Source: Bacteroidales bacterium (GTDB lineage Bacteria > Bacteroidota > Bacteroidia > Bacteroidales > Muribaculaceae). Taken from it: a DNA stretch of 32,595 bases. Where the stretch lies: contig SFJG01000017.1 of assembly GCA_004555955.1 (NCBI GenBank), forward strand, positions 1 through 32,595. Reading direction: 5' to 3'. Below the pieces are notes generated by a model that was not told where the DNA came from, did not search any database, and saw only the letters and a list, made by a program, of their open reading frames with translations. Shown here piece after piece: positions 1-7,666 of the stretch. Numbering within the stretch: position 1 is the first letter of the stretch; each line of letters begins with the position of its first letter. A program made the position numbers and the translations under genes.

Positions 1-437
1 GAAGCGAAGTCATTGCGCCCTATGAGATTTCCAATCCCCCACGGCTTAGCCCGACCGTCTATGGGCAATATCCGCTCTCGAATTCGACGGCAAAGACGAT
101 GGCATCGCTCTTTGGAGCTTCGATCGTCGTCAATGGACAGATTGCCTATGCCTGCGAGTCGCGCGATTTGCAATATACATGTGCGGCGACAGCCAAGATC
201 GACTTGACGGCGGGCAATGCGCGCCTCGCCTCGATCGATCGGACGTATCGAGCGAGCGCCAAGAGCATCGATAATGCCCAGCGACAAATCCGCCAACGCA
301 TTGCATTCGAACTCGAGCCAGCCATCATCGTCGCCCAGAATACGGGCAAAAAATCGCTCCCTGCTATCGTATCGTATCCCGTTTTGCGATTCGCCTCAAT
401 GCCCGATGCCGATGCCCTCGTCGCCATGCGAAAATGT
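1..437. other. Unassigned left-edge segment fused to map
   Basis: This stretch holds no gene I can recognise. The methionine aminopeptidase reading frame loses family similarity near base 440. None of the six frames to the left shows the missing aminopeptidase motifs (the second metal-binding His, then the two Glu ligands). One plus-strand frame (phase of base 3) is open through the whole segment, and the antisense map phase is open except for the TGA at 396-398, so openness does not identify the coding strand. GATC appears four times in the first 240 bases, and I noticed it only sporadically elsewhere. It could be a foreign insertion, a rearrangement breakpoint or an assembly chimera at a contig end. 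The boundary is approximate. Confidence 0.45.
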
Positions 438-1007
438 ATCAAACGCATCGACGGCGTGACCGATATCGCCGACAAACGAATAAGGCTTTGCCGCTTGCAT
501 CCCGATTTCGAGACATTCTTTGGTGACCCGCACGAGTTTTTCCTTCATAGGGTCGGTTTTGCCGATGATGAACATACGCGACGCATCGGAGTAGTACCCC
601 TTATAGATTGTCGACACATCGACGTTGATGATGTCGCCTTCTTCGAGTATTTCGTCTTCGCTGGGGATGCCGTGGCACACAACCTCATTGATTGACGTGC
701 ATACGCTTTTGGGAAAGCCTTCGTAGTTGAGCGGTGCCGGTATGGCTCCATGGTCGACGGTGTAGTCGTAGACGAGTTTGTCGATTTCGGCTGTGCTCAT
801 TCCGGCGCGTATTTCGCTTGCTACCAAGTCGAGCACGCCCGTGTTGATTTTGCCGCTTTGGCGGATGCCTTCGATTTGCTCGGGTGTTTTTATGAGGCTA
901 CGAGTGGGCACCTCGTGGCCGCGTTGCTCGTAGAACATTATCTTTCTGTCCATTTCGGTGGGTTCCACGCCTTGCGGAACAGTCCACCGTCTTTTGAAAA
1001 ATTTCAT
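396..1007 (-). CDS. map: Methionine aminopeptidase type I, C-terminally truncated or chimeric
   Basis: Type I methionine aminopeptidase removes the initiator Met from new cytosolic proteins and needs two metal ions. The first ~187 residues match the Bacteroidota form, which carries an N-terminal extension (MKFFKRRWTVPQGVEPTE). The substrate-pocket region around CHGIP (His112) and metal ligands Asp130 and Asp141 (INVDVS...SDASR) are visible. After VGDIGHAV near residue 187 the family sequence stops and a short unrelated tail reaches TGA at 396. The later His and two Glu ligands are absent, so this version could not be active. Family members are about 260-290 residues; this one is 203. ATG at 1007 is chosen because it begins the conserved extension; a TTG six bases upstream is not needed. 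A promoter -7 box lies just upstream. Identity is certain; whether the break is biological or an assembly error is not. Confidence 0.9.
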   Translation of the reverse strand: MKFFKRRWTVPQGVEPTEMDRKIMFYEQRGHEVPTRSLIKTPEQIEGIRQSGKINTGVLDLVASEIRAGMSTAEIDKLVYDYTVDHGAIPAPLNYEGFPKSVCTSINEVVCHGIPSEDEILEEGDIINVDVSTIYKGYYSDASRMFIIGKTDPMKEKLVRVTKECLEIGMQAAKPYSFVGDIGHAVDAFDTFSHGDEGIGIGH

Positions 1008-1031
1008 TAACAAGAATTGTTTTTGTCAATG

Positions 1032-1039
1032 CAAAATTA
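1032..1039 (-). promoter_or_regulatory. Promoter -7 box for map
   Basis: On the minus strand this reads TAATTTTG, an exact match to the Bacteroidota -7 consensus TAnnTTTG. It sits 24 bases upstream of the map ATG. No clear -33 TTG is present at the expected distance, so this is a half-supported call. Confidence 0.5.
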
Positions 1040-1091
1040 CGCAAAAATCGTCGGATTATTATAGTAAAACGCACTGTTTTTTTAGACGAAC

Positions 1092-1119
1092 GAAGGCGCA
1101 CCCGCACGGGCACGCCTTC
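1092..1119 (-). terminator. Hairpin downstream of the 1226-aa surface-protein gene
   Basis: A 28-base inverted repeat forms a 12-bp stem (GAAGGCG...CGCCTTC arms, with two G-U pairs) and a 4-base loop. It begins 24 bases after the stop of the minus-strand surface-protein gene and ahead of map, where a terminator is expected. The minus-strand tail lacks a U-run; the T-run lies on the other side, so termination is inferred from the stem and its position. Confidence 0.6.
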
Positions 1120-1142
1120 TGAACAACTTATGCAGAAGATTG

Positions 1143-4100
1143 TTATCTTACAATTACTTTTACGTTTTTGCCTTCGATAGCGACGATATAAATGCCTCGT
1201 TCGAGGCTGATTGTGTCGGCTGCCGAAGCGACAAACGATGCCACGCTACGACCGTCGAGGGTTGTAACTAAGACGCGTTTGCCTTGAGCGCCGCTGATTG
1301 TCAGCGAGCCGCGACCGCCGGCAACTTTGATGGCGTTGCCTGTCAACGTGTCGACAGCGCCGTCTTCGCCAATCGTTATCGATACGCCGGGCGTTACGTC
1401 GTTGGCTGCATTTTGGTCGGTTGCGCAAGTTACGCTACCCTTGAAGGTGTAGGTCTTATGGTTGTCCGACTCTTCGGCGCCGCCGTGGAAGATGTATTGA
1501 ATGGTTGCTCCTGCAGCGATTTCCTGTCCGTTGGTCGACATCACGATTTCGTCGTCGCAAAGCAGATTGACCTTGTAGTCGCTTACGGTTTGACTACCGT
1601 TGTTGTAGACGGTAACCGTAAAGGTTGCGTCGTCGCCGACCATGATAACCTTCGGCGGTTCGATGCTTACGGCTTCGAGGTCGATGTCGTAGTCGGTTGT
1701 GCCTTTTTCGTAGACGCGGATGTTGTCGAGGTGGATGTTGTTGCCGTTGCCCGAAATGCCTTTGAACGACAGCATTGCTTGCTCTTTGCAAAGAATTCTC
1801 GGAATTTCGATGGTGAATTCTTTCCAACCTGTTTCAGCGCCTTTGACGGGGAATACGCCGAGCGATTGATATTTTTGGTCGTTGTAGGATATTTCCACTT
1901 CGAGGGTTTCGGTAGCATCGTTTGCCGATTGATGCAACCAGAACGAGAGCACGGGATGTTGCGCCGAGAAGAGGTCGATTTTTGGCGAAGTGAGTCGAAC
2001 GACTGTCGGTACCGACATTTCGAACGAGTTGAACGTAGCGAAACCGCTATCGTTGTCTTGCGCAGTCACGTCGGGGTGTGTGCCGGCGTTGGTCAACGTC
2101 CAGCCTGCTATATCTCTCGTGCCTTGTACGTACGAGAGTGCCCAAGGCGCATTGTCGAGGCTTTGGTTTGCAAACGATTCGGCGAAAGGCACGGCGTCGT
2201 CGGGACCGAGAATGACGTAGTCGGACAGCGCAAATTCGCTTTCGCAGTCGCCATAGACGGCTTTTACGCCGTAGTACATAAATATTTGCGTTGTTGTTGA
2301 AGCGTATTCGGTGTCGGTAAATGTTGTCGCGGTAAGTCCTTCTGCGGCAGTTGTCTCGCCAACGCGTACGATGGTGTAGGTGAGTTTCGACGGGTCAAGC
2401 TTTGCACCGTTGACACCGGTTGTCGGAGCAGTCCAGGAGAGAACGGCATTTCCGTCTTGTTCGCGGACGGTAAGGTTGGTCACGGGACGCGGAGTGTCGT
2501 AGCCTACCCAAACGCTTACTTGCGATTCAATGCCGCTTCCGGCTTCGTTGACGGCAGCCACGCGGTAGGTGTTGGTGCCTTCCGAAGCATTGGTATCGGT
2601 CCACGAAAGTTTAGCGCCCGGAGCGGGGTTGGCGAACGTCTGTGCCGGCACGACGCCTTCGCCTTTGTAGATGTTAATGGCTTTCAGCGAGGTGAGTTCC
2701 GCGCCACCGTAAGTTTTCGTGGGAGCGGTGAACGAGATGGTTGCCGAGAGCGAGCCGGCGTCGCCTGCCGTTGCAGTGAGGTCGGTTACGGTTGCCGGGC
2801 AATTGGCATTGGCTTTTTCTTCGATTTTAATGTCGTCGACGATGAGATAGTAGTTGTCGATAGGACTTGTGCAGTGTATGCCGATGTGGTAAATTCCGTC
2901 GGCGGGCACTGTGAAGTCGGCTGTGAAGGTTTCAAAATTATCATCGGTGATGCTTTTCGTCGGAATCAGTGTAGTGCGCAGGTCCGACGGGCTTGTCGTT
3001 GTGCCAAGAGCAACTTCGAAGCGTTCGGGACTTTCGCTGTCGAAAGCGCGAGCCTTGAACGTGAGGCGATAGCTGCTTGTCGATTTGTATTCAATCGGCG
3101 GAGTAATCAACCAATCGTCGGCTACCGATTCTTTGCTGAAGCGGCATGCCATTGCTTGCCAGTTTGTCTTCCACGCCCAGGTGTTGCCGTCTTTGTTGGC
3201 GTCGACGATTGTGTAGCCGAGAACTGCATTTTCGGTGTCGAATGGTTCGAAGTAGGGGAGAGTAAACGCTGTTCCGGTGAAGCAACTGTTCGACGTTGCC
3301 GTGCCGCCTTCGCCGTCGGCGGTCGTTGCAGTTACGGTGTAATAGTAGTTTGCTATTCCGGCGGGCAGAGTTTCGGTGAATGTCGTTTCTGTCAAGTCGG
3401 TGGCAACTGTTGTTGCGTCGGGATAGCGAACAACTTTGTAGCGGAGGCTTTCGCGGTCGACCATACCGCCGTGAAGACCTTGCGCCGGAGCGTCCCAGGT
3501 AAGTGTAGCCACGCCGTCGGCGATTTCGAGCAGAAGATTTCCTACGGCAGCGGGAGCGTCATTGCCCGCCCACTGAGTGCGCACTTCTTTCGGTCCGCAG
3601 CCGACGCTGTTTTCGGCGAAAGCCACAATCGTATGCTCTCCGGCAGCGACGATTGCGCTGAACGATACGTTAGCACCGGGTGTAACGCTTTCCTCGTTGG
3701 CGAGCACACCGTCGATGTATATTTTCGTAGTAATGTTGCCTGTCAAGGCAGTTCCGTCGAATGCAGTCTGCGGAGCGCGGAAGTCTATTGTGCTCGTTCC
3801 GGCTTGATATGAAAGAATCACGTTGGAGAGCGCAGCCGGAGCGTCAAGACCGCGAGTCGGTGCTTCGATGAAGAGCGCCGTGATTTCTTCGCTTGCCGGC
3901 ATTGCCGATACACGTTCGGCAGCACCGGTGGTTGTGTTTAGCGTGTAGAGTGCCGCTGTGTCGTCGCTATTGGTTTCCGCCCAATAGATGATGTTGGTTT
4001 CAGGGTCGACGGTTGCACTTTGGCTGTATTTCGGGCTGAGTCCGGTAGCGCCGATGCGCGTTGCTTCGCCCGTTGTTTTGTCGAGTTTGTAAAGAATTCC

Positions 4101-4823
4101 GTCGGTTATGCTCACAGCGAAGATTTCGCCGAAATTGTTGGCGGCGATGCACGCCATTTCGGGCAGAGTGGAAATCTTCGACGTTTCGCCGGTGGTCATA
4201 TCAACGCGGCAGAATTCGCATTTATCCGATGAGTATGGACCCCAAGCAACTGCGTAGAGCGTTTTGCCGACGGGGTCGTATGTCATATCGAAAGCAATGG
4301 TTTCGTCAACGTTTGTAAGGATGGGGTTTTGAGCGTACGACCAGTCGTCGGTGTTGAGCACGACGTAGTAGTTGTAGAACGTGCTATAGTCGTCGCTGAA
4401 CGCCCAAAGACGATAGTGAAGACGGTGGTCGGAATATGCACCGCCGCCGTTTATGTACAAGTTGGGGTGTATGCAAATTTCGGAGAACGAAATCGGCGAC
4501 GTCGGTTGGAATGCATATACGCCGTAGGGTGGCTCGGTGTCGAGGTCAGCCCACGAGTCGGAATAGATAATGCTTCCGTAGAGCGTAGGCGTCGACGCAT
4601 TGGCGGTCAACGCTTTTGGCTGAAATTTTGGCAAAGCGTTGATATCGCTGATTTTTAGCGGATTAGTTGGATTTGCCCTCATTTTGGAGGCGAGTCTTGC
4701 CGCGGTTGCCGATTTGTCGACCTGGCGTCGCGGCGATGTCGAGATTTGGTTGCCGATGGCTGAGGCGGTCAGACTCGTGCCTACAGTCAACGCAATCAAG
4801 ACTGTTTTGAGTGTAGATTTCAT
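1143..4823 (-). CDS. Large secreted surface protein: propeller-like, FN3, jelly-roll, T9SS-type tail
   Basis: This 1226-aa protein has an N-terminal signal peptide (residues 1-22, ending TASA). Rough architecture: a beta-propeller-like module of Tyr/Asp-rich repeats at 78-321 (phrases such as LYTLNTTTGAAERVS); an Ig-like module at 327-418; FN3 at 423-515; a 'choice-of-anchor J' jelly-roll at 520-669 with the DDWLITP signature; two FN3 at 675-872; a second jelly-roll at 877-1040; a CARDB/Ig-like module at 1046-1150; and a C-terminal sorting module at 1163-1226 that has GIYIVAIEGKNVKVIVR at its end. It should be exported by T9SS and kept at the surface or released. It is the second gene of an operon, starting 4 bases after the M6 protease stop. 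The 1495-aa protein across the divergent promoter is a paralogue with the same domain order. The function is unknown; adhesion or glycan/protein binding is inference. Confidence 0.85.
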   Translation of the reverse strand: MKSTLKTVLIALTVGTSLTASAIGNQISTSPRRQVDKSATAARLASKMRANPTNPLKISDINALPKFQPKALTANASTPTLYGSIIYSDSWADLDTEPPYGVYAFQPTSPISFSEICIHPNLYINGGGAYSDHRLHYRLWAFSDDYSTFYNYYVVLNTDDWSYAQNPILTNVDETIAFDMTYDPVGKTLYAVAWGPYSSDKCEFCRVDMTTGETSKISTLPEMACIAANNFGEIFAVSITDGILYKLDKTTGEATRIGATGLSPKYSQSATVDPETNIIYWAETNSDDTAALYTLNTTTGAAERVSAMPASEEITALFIEAPTRGLDAPAALSNVILSYQAGTSTIDFRAPQTAFDGTALTGNITTKIYIDGVLANEESVTPGANVSFSAIVAAGEHTIVAFAENSVGCGPKEVRTQWAGNDAPAAVGNLLLEIADGVATLTWDAPAQGLHGGMVDRESLRYKVVRYPDATTVATDLTETTFTETLPAGIANYYYTVTATTADGEGGTATSNSCFTGTAFTLPYFEPFDTENAVLGYTIVDANKDGNTWAWKTNWQAMACRFSKESVADDWLITPPIEYKSTSSYRLTFKARAFDSESPERFEVALGTTTSPSDLRTTLIPTKSITDDNFETFTADFTVPADGIYHIGIHCTSPIDNYYLIVDDIKIEEKANANCPATVTDLTATAGDAGSLSATISFTAPTKTYGGAELTSLKAINIYKGEGVVPAQTFANPAPGAKLSWTDTNASEGTNTYRVAAVNEAGSGIESQVSVWVGYDTPRPVTNLTVREQDGNAVLSWTAPTTGVNGAKLDPSKLTYTIVRVGETTAAEGLTATTFTDTEYASTTTQIFMYYGVKAVYGDCESEFALSDYVILGPDDAVPFAESFANQSLDNAPWALSYVQGTRDIAGWTLTNAGTHPDVTAQDNDSGFATFNSFEMSVPTVVRLTSPKIDLFSAQHPVLSFWLHQSANDATETLEVEISYNDQKYQSLGVFPVKGAETGWKEFTIEIPRILCKEQAMLSFKGISGNGNNIHLDNIRVYEKGTTDYDIDLEAVSIEPPKVIMVGDDATFTVTVYNNGSQTVSDYKVNLLCDDEIVMSTNGQEIAAGATIQYIFHGGAEESDNHKTYTFKGSVTCATDQNAANDVTPGVSITIGEDGAVDTLTGNAIKVAGGRGSLTISGAQGKRVLVTTLDGRSVASFVASAADTISLERGIYIVAIEGKNVKVIVR

Positions 4824-4827
4824 TGTT

Positions 4828-7449
4828 TTATTGAATTATTGTTTTGTATGATTTTTCGTTGATTCTTACGATGTAGATTCCGCGGTTGAGGCTGATTGCG
4901 GCATTACTCGTGCCGTGAGCAACTCGTCTGCCGGCGATGTCGTAGACGGCGTAACTGCCGTCAGTGACGATGCAAATTCGGTTGCCTTCGGTGTAGACGT
5001 TACTGCGGTCGGCGATGGTAGTAACGCTGCCGGAGGGCGTTGTCAGAACTTCGACAACGTTCGACGTCTGCGATTGGCGGTCGCCGGCGGTTGCCGTGAC
5101 GAAATATCGGTAGAGCGTGTTGCTGTCAAGGTCGGTTACGGTGTACGAAGTTGTGTTGCCGACGGGCAAGTTGCTTACGACGTAGTCGTCGACGATGGCA
5201 TTGCCGAGTCCGATAGCGACGTCGTCGACAAGCACCGACCCGCTCGCTGTCGGGCTGTTGTAGAAGAGCTGAATGGCGCGGCATCCGGCGAGTGCCTCCG
5301 TCGGGCAAGTCCACGTCGACCCCGCATTGTTGTCAATCGCGGTAATTTCGGCGATTTTTGCCCATTCATCGTCGATTAAGCCGTTGACGATTAGCGAGTT
5401 TGCGGTGTCGCACTTATAACCTCTAATCCAGAGCGAAAGCGATGTTATGTCTTTGTCGAAAGTCGGCGATTGCAGTTTCATTGCGTTGGATTGGAAACGC
5501 AACGATGGTGCCGCTGCGCCGTAGTAGCCGTTGACGCTGAAGGTCGAACTGCACGACGTCGACCAGCCTTCGGGCAACTCCAATTTGTTGGCGAAGTCGG
5601 CTGTTTCGATGATGCCGCTGCCCTGTTTTTGAGTGTAAACGCTAAGCAAATAGCCGTCGGCGCTGTCAAGGGCTTGCCAATTGGCTGTAAATGAGTTGAA
5701 TGACACGTTTGTTGCATCTACAGCCGTCGGGGCAAAGTAGGCGATTCCCGGTTGGTCGGTTGTTGCCGTAGCCGGCTCTGACGACTCGGAAACAGCGATG
5801 CCGCGAATTGCCGCAATGCTGATGTAGTAGGTCGTTTCGGGCGTCAAGCCGATAAGAGTCGTCGATGTGGCTTCGATGCGTCGGTTTGTGTAGTCCGCCA
5901 CGTAGCGATGACGTCCGTTGCTGATGTTGTATACATTAATTATATATGCGTCGGCATCAGCCGTTGCAGCCCATTCGACGTCGATGGTGTTGTCGGTAAC
6001 GGCGCTGACGGTCGGCATCGCGGGCTTTTGCGGCAGACTGCCACCTACGCCGACGTTGAGCGTGACGGCACCCGAATTTTCGGCGATATAACTCAGCGAA
6101 ATGCCGGTCGGATTGTTAATCCACGACATAAGCGACGGCGTGGTGTCGTCGGAGAGCGATGTCACGTTGGCGTTGCCGGGGAAGGTGTCGCCGCCGCGAC
6201 TTGTGTCGGTCTGCACATTGTCTGCCTCCACGATGTCGACGTATTGGTGGTTGGCATCGTTGTTGACGGTGTTGGCATCCCAAACGGATTTTTTATAGTC
6301 GATGTGCCAAACAAGCATACCGTGCCCGGGAAGATATGTGTCCCAGCCTTCTAATTGGCGATTTTCCAAAAGGTAATATTCGTCAGCCGACGTTGTGTTG
6401 ATGCGGTAAGCCGTGTTGCTGTCGATTGTAGGAATGCGCAACCGAGCATCGTCGCTTATCTCAATCGGCTGCAACCAACCCATAAACTCGCGCTCGTAGG
6501 CGGTTAGACAAGGTGGCGTTTTGCAATTGTTGTTGTACGAGCCGTGGTCCATAATCGACCAAGTGCCGGGTGTAAAACTTGTAGAAGTCGACGATGTTGC
6601 ATAAAGGTCGGGGAAGCCTAAGATGTGCATAAATTCGTGGCAGAACGTGCCGATGCCGGTAAGGCTTTTGCCTGTGTTGCCGCTCAACTCGTTCGAGCAG
6701 CCGTACGAGCCAATCTGAACACCGTCGAGTCGCAGCGTTTTGCCTTTCGAGCTCAGATTGCTGCTGTGAGGCCAGATTGACGACATGCCGCCGCCTTCAG
6801 CCTCGCTGTAGCCCGCATAGAAGATGTAGACGTTGTCGACCCAACCGTCGCCATCGCGGTCGTATTGCGTAAAGTCGATTTCGCTGTCGAGAGCCGTGCA
6901 GGCTTCAACGACCATTTCGTAGGCGAGTGCATCGTCGTCGCTACCGTAGTGGCTCATTGCGTATTGCGTCGTGACGGGTCCGTAGACGTCAAATTCCGGG
7001 TGAAACTGTCCGCACGAGTTTTCGATGTAGTAGTCGGCGGCGCTGCCCGTTGCTCCGGCGTAGTTGTAGCCCGTGCCGTTGAGCATTGCGTTGAAGTCGG
7101 CGGCGCCGTACGAGAGCGATTTGTCGGGAAATTGTACTAACAAGACCAGCGACTTTTGCACACCCGTTTTGGGAAATACCGATACGGTTTTCGTCGGAGC
7201 GATGCTCTTCGGCGTGCGAGCCTGTTGCGCTTGCTGCGGAGTTGCCGCGGTGAGCATCCCTCGGCTGTCGGCAACAAGGACGTTGCCGTCGGTGTCGGTA
7301 TAGAAGTGATGGTGCTCGTTGCCGTGAAGCCTCACTGTTATGGTTGTTCCATCGGGTTGATGGTAGACTATCGGTTCGTTTATAGAATTTATGGCATTAG
7401 CCATCGACGCAACCAGCGCCAATGCAGCAAATATGATTTTTCGTTTCAT
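4828..7449 (-). CDS. Secreted M6 family metalloprotease with FN3/jelly-roll and T9SS-type tail
   Basis: This 873-aa protein has a signal peptide at residues 1-19 and a short N-terminal region (20-95) typical of M6 (immune-inhibitor-A-like) precursors, with the GNVLVAD stretch. The catalytic domain at about 98-460 carries the zinc motif HEFMHILGFPD (271-281) and a Met-turn-like WSIMDHG near 297. A DRDGDGWVD calcium-loop-like motif lies near 197. An FN3 domain follows at about 476-567. A second FN3 (573-804) is interrupted by an inserted jelly-roll at about 615-748, ending in LVDDVAIG. The sorting tail (815-873) ends in RGIYIVRINEKSYKTIIQ. It is the first gene of an operon with the 1226-aa surface protein, so the two are probably made together. 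The family cleaves extracellular proteins; the substrate here is unknown. The protease call is firm; T9SS export is inferred from the tail. Confidence 0.92.
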   Translation of the reverse strand: MKRKIIFAALALVASMANAINSINEPIVYHQPDGTTITVRLHGNEHHHFYTDTDGNVLVADSRGMLTAATPQQAQQARTPKSIAPTKTVSVFPKTGVQKSLVLLVQFPDKSLSYGAADFNAMLNGTGYNYAGATGSAADYYIENSCGQFHPEFDVYGPVTTQYAMSHYGSDDDALAYEMVVEACTALDSEIDFTQYDRDGDGWVDNVYIFYAGYSEAEGGGMSSIWPHSSNLSSKGKTLRLDGVQIGSYGCSNELSGNTGKSLTGIGTFCHEFMHILGFPDLYATSSTSTSFTPGTWSIMDHGSYNNNCKTPPCLTAYEREFMGWLQPIEISDDARLRIPTIDSNTAYRINTTSADEYYLLENRQLEGWDTYLPGHGMLVWHIDYKKSVWDANTVNNDANHQYVDIVEADNVQTDTSRGGDTFPGNANVTSLSDDTTPSLMSWINNPTGISLSYIAENSGAVTLNVGVGGSLPQKPAMPTVSAVTDNTIDVEWAATADADAYIINVYNISNGRHRYVADYTNRRIEATSTTLIGLTPETTYYISIAAIRGIAVSESSEPATATTDQPGIAYFAPTAVDATNVSFNSFTANWQALDSADGYLLSVYTQKQGSGIIETADFANKLELPEGWSTSCSSTFSVNGYYGAAAPSLRFQSNAMKLQSPTFDKDITSLSLWIRGYKCDTANSLIVNGLIDDEWAKIAEITAIDNNAGSTWTCPTEALAGCRAIQLFYNSPTASGSVLVDDVAIGLGNAIVDDYVVSNLPVGNTTSYTVTDLDSNTLYRYFVTATAGDRQSQTSNVVEVLTTPSGSVTTIADRSNVYTEGNRICIVTDGSYAVYDIAGRRVAHGTSNAAISLNRGIYIVRINEKSYKTIIQ

Positions 7450-7484
7450 TTTAATAACATTTTCTATAGCGAGAATATCGGAAA

Positions 7485-7515
7485 CAAAGGTAATAGTTTA
7501 TTCGGTTCTGTGCAA
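7485..7515 (-). promoter_or_regulatory. Promoter of the M6 protease/surface-protein operon
   Basis: On the minus strand TTG (7513-7515), a 20-base spacer and TACCTTTG (7485-7492) match the Bacteroidota promoter pattern. Predicted transcription would begin about 30 bases before the protease ATG. Confidence 0.7.
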
Positions 7516-7584
7516 TAATATTCCTATAAAATGTGGTATTTTGGTAGAAATTTTGCATAATTGGTCTAAAATTGTTATTTTTTG

Positions 7585-7615
7585 TTGCAATATAAAGAAT
7601 ATTTCTATAATTTTG
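7585..7615 (+). promoter_or_regulatory. Promoter of the rightward surface-protein operon
   Basis: TTG (7585-7587), a 20-base spacer and TAATTTTG (7608-7615) match the Bacteroidota promoter pattern. The start codon is about 50 bases downstream. The -7 boxes of the two divergent operons lie about 115 bases apart, which would allow shared regulation by a protein bound between them. Confidence 0.7.
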
Positions 7616-7666
7616 CGACTGTAAATTGAATGCAAAATATAAGAATTATTTACATTTTTCGATAAA

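Noticed and set aside
99..695. Open plus-strand frame of 198 codons at the left edge
   Set aside because: From about 440 onward it is simply antisense to map. The part before 440 might be coding, but no family is recognised, the antisense map phase is also open there apart from one TGA at 396, and the DNA may be chimeric.
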